Origin: Chromatiaceae bacterium
GTDB taxonomy: Bacteria; Pseudomonadota; Gammaproteobacteria; Chromatiales; Chromatiaceae
Reading direction: 5' to 3'
DNA: 64,000 nucleotides
NCBI GenBank assembly: GCA_019356535.1
Contig: CP037918.1
Coordinates: 496,001 to 560,000 of the forward strand
The notes beneath the pieces were generated by a model, which was given only the letters and a program-made list of their open reading frames with translations, had not been told where the DNA came from and made no database searches. The position numbers were made by a program, and so were the translations under genes. Shown here piece after piece: positions 60,022 through 64,000 of the stretch (position 1 is the first letter of the stretch; every line of letters starts with the position of its first letter).

Positions 60022-60602
60022 CAACCTGCCACCAGTCCGGCGAAGCCCATGAAGGCCATCGACATCAGGCCCGCGGAGATCAGGGCAATGGCATTGCCCT
60101 TGAAGGGCTCGGGTACATCAGCCACGGCCACCCGTTCGCGCACCGCAGCGAACAGCACCAGCACCAGTGAGAAGCCGACCGCGGCACCGAAGCCATACAG
60201 CGCCGACTCGATAAAACCATGCTGTTCCTGGGTGTTGAGCAGGGCCACGCCCAGCACCGCGCAGTTGGTGGTGATCAGGGGCAGGAAGATGCCCAGCACC
60301 TGGTAGAGCACCGGGCTGGTCTTGTGCATCACCATCTCGGTGAATTGCACCACCACGGCGATTACCAGGATGAAGGCGATAGTGCGCAGGTACTCCAGCC
60401 CCAGGGGCTCAAGCAGGTAGGCGTTGACGAGGTAGCTGCTCACCGAGGAAAGGGTAAGCACGAAGGTGGTGGCCAGGCCCATGCCCATGGCCGTCTCCAG
60501 CTTGCGCGAGACCCCCATGAAGGGGCACAGGCCAAGAAACTTCACCAGGACGAAGTTGTTGACCAGTATGGTGCTGACGAGGATGAGCGCGTAGTCGGCC
60601 AT
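60021..60602 (-). CDS. rsxA: Electron transport complex subunit RsxA/RnfA
   Basis: The 193-residue six-helix subunit has signatures [37 protein letters not shown] and [14 protein letters not shown]. It is the first gene of rsxABCDGE. A good AGGAGA ribosome site lies upstream. The complex couples ferredoxin/NAD redox to ion transport and, in E. coli, keeps SoxR reduced. Confidence 0.96.
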   Translation of the reverse strand: MADYALILVSTILVNNFVLVKFLGLCPFMGVSRKLETAMGMGLATTFVLTLSSVSSYLVNAYLLEPLGLEYLRTIAFILVIAVVVQFTEMVMHKTSPVLYQVLGIFLPLITTNCAVLGVALLNTQEQHGFIESALYGFGAAVGFSLVLVLFAAVRERVAVADVPEPFKGNAIALISAGLMSMAFMGFAGLVAG

Positions 60603-61045
60603 TTATGACGTTTCTCCTGGGCAGGTGCACAAGCTTAAGCAAGGGCTAATAAACAAGCAAACCGGCTTGCCCTTCGTACGGGTGCAGGATTGAGCCAGAT
60701 CAAGAGTCCGGCGAGGAGGGCTTGCAGGGGGCAGGCAACCTCTTCCAGCACGTTCTGGATATGTGCGTATTTTTCCTCGCTGTCGGCCGAACCGAGGGGC
60801 TTTGGCAGGATGGCGGTCACCTCTTCGCGCTCGCCCGGCTTGACATGAGCGCGTGCCACCTGCAGCACAATCTCCAGACTCTGGTCCTCGTCTCCGTCGA
60901 GTTCCAAGAGCGTGTCCGCACCATCGCCGGGTGCGTCGAGAACGACAGCATCCGCGGACGCTTGCCCGAGACCGGGAGGGGCTTCGCCCGTACCGGCTCG
61001 ACGAGCTGCCGGATCAGTCCTCAGGGCAGCCGGCCTGATGCCGGC
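60603..61045. other. Gap between rsxA and metG, with an in-frame extension of the metG reading frame
   Basis: The 443 bases contain no recognised gene. On the minus strand the frame continuing after the metG TAA stays open to a stop at 60635. It encodes DAVVLDAPGDGADTLLELDG..., with LQVARAHVKPGEREEVTAI and a hydrophobic C-terminus (LQALLAGLLIWLNPAPV). The only start codon in it is a TTG at 60907 with no ribosome site. A small protein of about 90 residues upstream of rsxA is possible but weakly supported. Confidence 0.4.
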
Positions 61046-63085
61046 TTACTTTACCCGCATGCCAGGTTGTGCGCCCGTATCGGGCGAGAGCAGGAACAGT
61101 TCGGAGCCGCCCGGGCCGGCGGCCAGTACCATACCCTCGGAGACGCCAAAGCGCATCTTGCGCGGCGCCAGGTTGGCCACCATCACGGTGAGCCGCCCTT
61201 CCAGATCCTCCGGCGCATAGGCCGACTTGATGCCGGCGAAGACGTTGCGCTGCTCGCCACCCAGGTCGAGTGTGAGCCGCAGCAGCTTGTCGGCACCCTC
61301 GACCTGCTCGGCCTTGGCGATGCGCGCGATGCGCAGGTCCACCTTGGCGAAATCCTCGAAGGCGATCGTCGGCGCGATCGGCTCGATGCCTTTCGCCTCT
61401 GGGGTGGTGGCTGGGGCCTTTTGCGGCTCGGCTTTCAGGTCTTCCTTCGACGCCTCGATCATGGCGGCGATGCGCTCCTTCTCGACCCGGGTCATCAGCG
61501 GCTTGAATTTTTTGATGGTGTGATCGGTGAGCGGCTCGGCCTGGCTGTACCAGTCCATGGGCTCGATGTTCAGGAAGTCTTCGGCGTCGGCCGCCAGCTT
61601 CGGCAGGATGGGCTTGAGGTAGCCCACCAGCACCCGGAACAGGTTGATGCCGGTCGAGCAGATCGCCTGCAGCTCGGCTTCGCGGCCTTCCTCTTTCGCA
61701 ATCACCCAGGGTTTGTGCTCGTCGATGTACTGGTTGGCGCGGTCGGCCAGCGCCATGATCTCGCGCACCGCACGGCCATACTCGCGCGCCTCGTAGTGCG
61801 TGGCGATGGACTCGCCGGCGGCGATGAATTCGGCATGCAGTGCGGGCTCGCTGCATTCTGCGGACAGGCGGCCGCCGAAGCGCTTGTGGATGAAGCCTGC
61901 GCAGCGGCTGGCGATGTTGACCACCTTGCCCACCAGGTCACTGTTCACGCGCTGGGCGAAGTCCTCAAGGTTGAGGTCGATGTCGTCGACCCGCGCCCCC
62001 AGCTTGGCGGCGAAGTAGTAGCGCAGGTATTCCGGGTTCAGGTGCTCCAGGTAGGTACGCGCCTTGATGAAGGTGCCGCGTGACTTGGACATCTTGGCCC
62101 CGTCCACCGTGAGGAAGCCGTGCGCCCACACCGCGCTGGGCATGCGGAAGCCCGCGCCGTGCAACAGTGCCGGCCAGAACAGGGCGTGGAAATAGACGAT
62201 GTCCTTGCCGATGAAGTGGTACAGCTCGGCATCCGAGCCGGCCGCCCAGAAGGCGTCGAAGTCGATGCCCTCGCGGTCGCACAGGTTGCGGAAGCTGGCC
62301 ATGTAGCCGATGGGCGCGTCCAGCCAGACGTAGAAGTACTTGCCCGACGCGTCCGGGATCTCGAAGCCGAAGTAAGGTGCATCGCGGGAGATGTCCCAGT
62401 CGTTCAGTCCGGCCTCGAACCACTCGTCCAGCTTGTTCGCCACCTCGGGCTGGACATGGCCGGCGCGGTGCCAGTCGCGCAGTACCTGCTCGAAGTCGGC
62501 CAGGCGGAAGAAGATGTGTTCCGACTCACGGGTGACCGGGGTGGCGCCGGAGACGGCCGAGCGCGGGTTCTTCAGCTCGGTGGGGGCATAGGTGGCGCCG
62601 CAGGCTTCGCAGGAGTCGCCGTACTGGTCGGTTGCGCCGCAGCGTGGGCAGTCGCCCTTGATGAAGCGGTCGGGTAGGAACATGCCCGCCTCGGGGTCGT
62701 AGGCCTGCTCGATGGTGCGACGCACGATGTGCCCGGCGTCGCGGTTGCGCTCGTAGATCAGGGTCGCCAGCTCGCGGTTCTCGGGCGAGTGGGTCGAGTG
62801 ATAGTTGTCGAACCCGATGTGGAAGCCGGCGAAGTCTTCGGTGTGCTCCTTCCAGACCCGTGCGATCAGTTCTTCGGGCTCGATGCCCTCGGCGCGTGCG
62901 CGCAGCATGATGGGGGTACCGTGGGCGTCGTCTGCACACACGTAGTAGCACTCGTGGCCGCGCAGCTTCTGGAAGCGCGCCCAGATGTCGGTCTGGATGT
63001 ACTCGACCAGGTGCCCCAGATGGATGGACCCGTTGGCGTAGGGGAGGGCACTGGTGATCAGGATCTTGCGGCGTTGCTCGGACAT
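61046..63085 (-). CDS. metG: Methionyl-tRNA synthetase MetG
   Basis: The 679-residue class I synthetase charges tRNA-Met. It shows the HIGH-like motif [13 protein letters not shown] near residue 18, a zinc knuckle ([19 protein letters not shown], about 148-166), the KMSKS motif in [12 protein letters not shown], and a C-terminal EMAP-II-like tRNA-binding domain ([24 protein letters not shown]) that dimerises the enzyme. It is divergent from apbC, the same arrangement as metG/mrp in E. coli. Confidence 0.98.
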   Translation of the reverse strand: MSEQRRKILITSALPYANGSIHLGHLVEYIQTDIWARFQKLRGHECYYVCADDAHGTPIMLRARAEGIEPEELIARVWKEHTEDFAGFHIGFDNYHSTHSPENRELATLIYERNRDAGHIVRRTIEQAYDPEAGMFLPDRFIKGDCPRCGATDQYGDSCEACGATYAPTELKNPRSAVSGATPVTRESEHIFFRLADFEQVLRDWHRAGHVQPEVANKLDEWFEAGLNDWDISRDAPYFGFEIPDASGKYFYVWLDAPIGYMASFRNLCDREGIDFDAFWAAGSDAELYHFIGKDIVYFHALFWPALLHGAGFRMPSAVWAHGFLTVDGAKMSKSRGTFIKARTYLEHLNPEYLRYYFAAKLGARVDDIDLNLEDFAQRVNSDLVGKVVNIASRCAGFIHKRFGGRLSAECSEPALHAEFIAAGESIATHYEAREYGRAVREIMALADRANQYIDEHKPWVIAKEEGREAELQAICSTGINLFRVLVGYLKPILPKLAADAEDFLNIEPMDWYSQAEPLTDHTIKKFKPLMTRVEKERIAAMIEASKEDLKAEPQKAPATTPEAKGIEPIAPTIAFEDFAKVDLRIARIAKAEQVEGADKLLRLTLDLGGEQRNVFAGIKSAYAPEDLEGRLTVMVANLAPRKMRFGVSEGMVLAAGPGGSELFLLSPDTGAQPGMRVK

Positions 63086-63413
63086 GAGGTTCGAACCCGG
63101 GTTGGCAGAAGGTGCGGATTATCCCACAAGTACCGTGCCGGCGGGATGATCCCGCGGCCCGGGTTCGCTCTTCCCCAGTACTCCCCGCGAGCGGGGAGGG
63201 GGTGGTCGTGCGGCTCGTCGAGACTCGTGCTCGTTGCGCTGCGCCGCCGTGCCCTAGCGAAGCGTCTCCTCCCTTGCCTGAGAGGGAGGCCGGGAGGGGG
63301 GAAACCTGAGCGATTCGGTTGGGTTTGCTCGAGAGCAGATGGTAGTATTGTGGACCAGTTCTCAATTTAACCGCATGGCATCGCGTGCAGCGCGGTCCGC
63401 AGGAGTATCACAC
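63086..63413. other. metG-apbC divergent region with GC-rich hairpin repeats
   Basis: The 328 bases hold CTCCCCGC-GA-GCGGGGAG (perfect eight-base arms, about 63182-63199), a related CTCCCTTGCCTGAGAGGGAGG hairpin (about 63270-63290), and a promoter-like TTGGGT-N18-TAGTAT before apbC. No protein is supported. Similar CTCCCC-type hairpins are read inside the linker of the YgiQ-like gene near 43311-43348. Confidence 0.5.
63319..63348 (+). promoter_or_regulatory. Weak sigma-70 promoter candidate for apbC
   Basis: TTGGGT (63319-63324) and TAGTAT (63343-63348) with an 18-base spacer lie 65 bases before the apbC ATG. The -35 is poor. Confidence 0.3.
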
Positions 63414-64000
63414 ATGGCTGAAGTCACCCGAGAATCCATCGAAGAGGCCCTCAAGGGCTATGTCGAACCCCACCTGGGTACCGACCTGGTCGCGGCCAAG
63501 TCCATCAAGGACATCGCCATCGATGGCGACAAGGTCAAGGTCAAGGTGGTACTGGGCTTTCCGGCCAAGAGCGTGCAGGAGGAGATCGCCGGCGCCGTGA
63601 AGCAGGCCTGCGAGTCGGTCGAGGGCGTGAACCAGTGCGAGGTGGATTTGAGCTGGGAGATTGCCGCCCACTCGGTGCAGAAGGCGCTCAAGCCCATCGA
63701 CAACGTCAAGAACATCATCGCTGTGGCTTCCGGCAAGGGCGGCGTCGGCAAGTCCACCACCGCGGTCAATCTGGCACTGGCGCTGTCCGCCGAGGGCGCG
63801 CGCGTGGGCATCCTGGATGCCGACATCTACGGCCCCTCGCAGCCGCGCATGCTGGGCATCTCCGGCAAACCGGAATCGAAGGATGGCAAGACCCTTGAGC
63901 CCATGACCAGCTACCACCTGCAGGCCATGTCCATCGGCTTCCTCATCGACGAGGAGACGCCGATGATCTGGCGCGGTCCCATGGTCACCCAGGCGCTCGA
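63414..64000 (+). CDS. apbC: Iron-sulfur cluster carrier protein ApbC/Mrp (5' part, runs off the window)
   Basis: The first 195 residues are present. An N-terminal DUF59/MIP18 domain (EEALKGYVEPHLGTDLVAAKSIKDI) is followed by the ParA-like ATPase with the deviant Walker A ASGKGGVGKSTTAVNLALAL, LDADIYGPSQPRMLG and MIWRGPMV. ApbC binds and transfers [4Fe-4S] clusters. The ATG at 63414 has AGGAG upstream. The CXXC cluster ligands would lie beyond the window edge. Confidence 0.95.
   Translation, partial: MAEVTRESIEEALKGYVEPHLGTDLVAAKSIKDIAIDGDKVKVKVVLGFPAKSVQEEIAGAVKQACESVEGVNQCEVDLSWEIAAHSVQKALKPIDNVKNIIAVASGKGGVGKSTTAVNLALALSAEGARVGILDADIYGPSQPRMLGISGKPESKDGKTLEPMTSYHLQAMSIGFLIDEETPMIWRGPMVTQAL

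Overview
This 64 kb window is chromosomal DNA from a GC-rich gammaproteobacterium. The gene order resembles Pseudomonas and purple-sulfur or thio-type lineages such as Chromatiales and Ectothiorhodospiraceae. Blocks that fit are ftsQ-ftsA-ftsZ-lpxC-dciA/M23-secA-argJ-mutT, pilB-pilC-pilD-coaE-zapD-yacG, HAD phosphatase-rppH-ptsP, and rsxABCDGE with metG and a divergent apbC. The lineage is inferred from gene content and order only; no rRNA or tRNA gene was found.

Layout. 1-3.6 kb: end of the division/cell-wall cluster (ftsQ tail, ftsA, ftsZ, lpxC). 3.6-10.7 kb: dciA-like gene, LytM/M23 factor, secA, argJ, Nudix-ThiE fusion and a small membrane protein. 10.7-22.2 kb: a long minus-strand type IV pilus locus reading pilS-pilR-pilA1-pilA2-O-antigen-ligase-like gene-pilB-pilC-pilD-coaE-zapD-yacG. 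A near-consensus sigma-54 promoter precedes pilA1, which fits control by PilS/PilR. 22.3-26.3 kb: sucC-sucD-nadE-glnB. 26.5-33.3 kb: bamD, then rluD-pgeF-ACT protein-def and clpB with a sigma-32-type promoter. 33.3-36.4 kb is accessory: repeats, a heme-binding Tll0287-like protein, a secreted Trp/Pro/Asn-rich repeat protein, and a lone IS630-type helix-turn-helix protein. 36.4-45.3 kb: FecCD/BtuC-type ABC genes, HAD phosphatase, rppH, ptsP, a YgiQ-like radical SAM protein, a lipoprotein and an RDD protein. 45.3-47.7 kb: a DEAD-box helicase with a long leader.

47.7-52.0 kb holds the most interesting pathway: a minus-strand RiPP metallophore operon of the Hvf/bufferin type. It encodes a precursor with seven EGKCG motifs in 14-residue tandem repeats (HvfA-like), an MNIO/DUF692 maturase, its DUF2063 partner and a DoxX-family protein, followed by two unassigned secreted proteins. 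Two strong inverted repeats lie between precursor and maturase. 52.2-64 kb: DUF1841 protein, nth, a hybrid sensor kinase broken by two poly-G frameshifts and sitting between rsxE and nth, the rsx/rnf operon, metG and the start of apbC.

Two ~262 bp foldback elements (27349-27609 and 44211-44472, opposite orientations) have matched terminal inverted repeats, TA flanks and internal hairpins. The stem sequences differ between the copies, but the differences are compensated on the opposite arm. Two further repeat families (REP-like modules and a CCCTGACAGGG palindrome) are scattered between genes.
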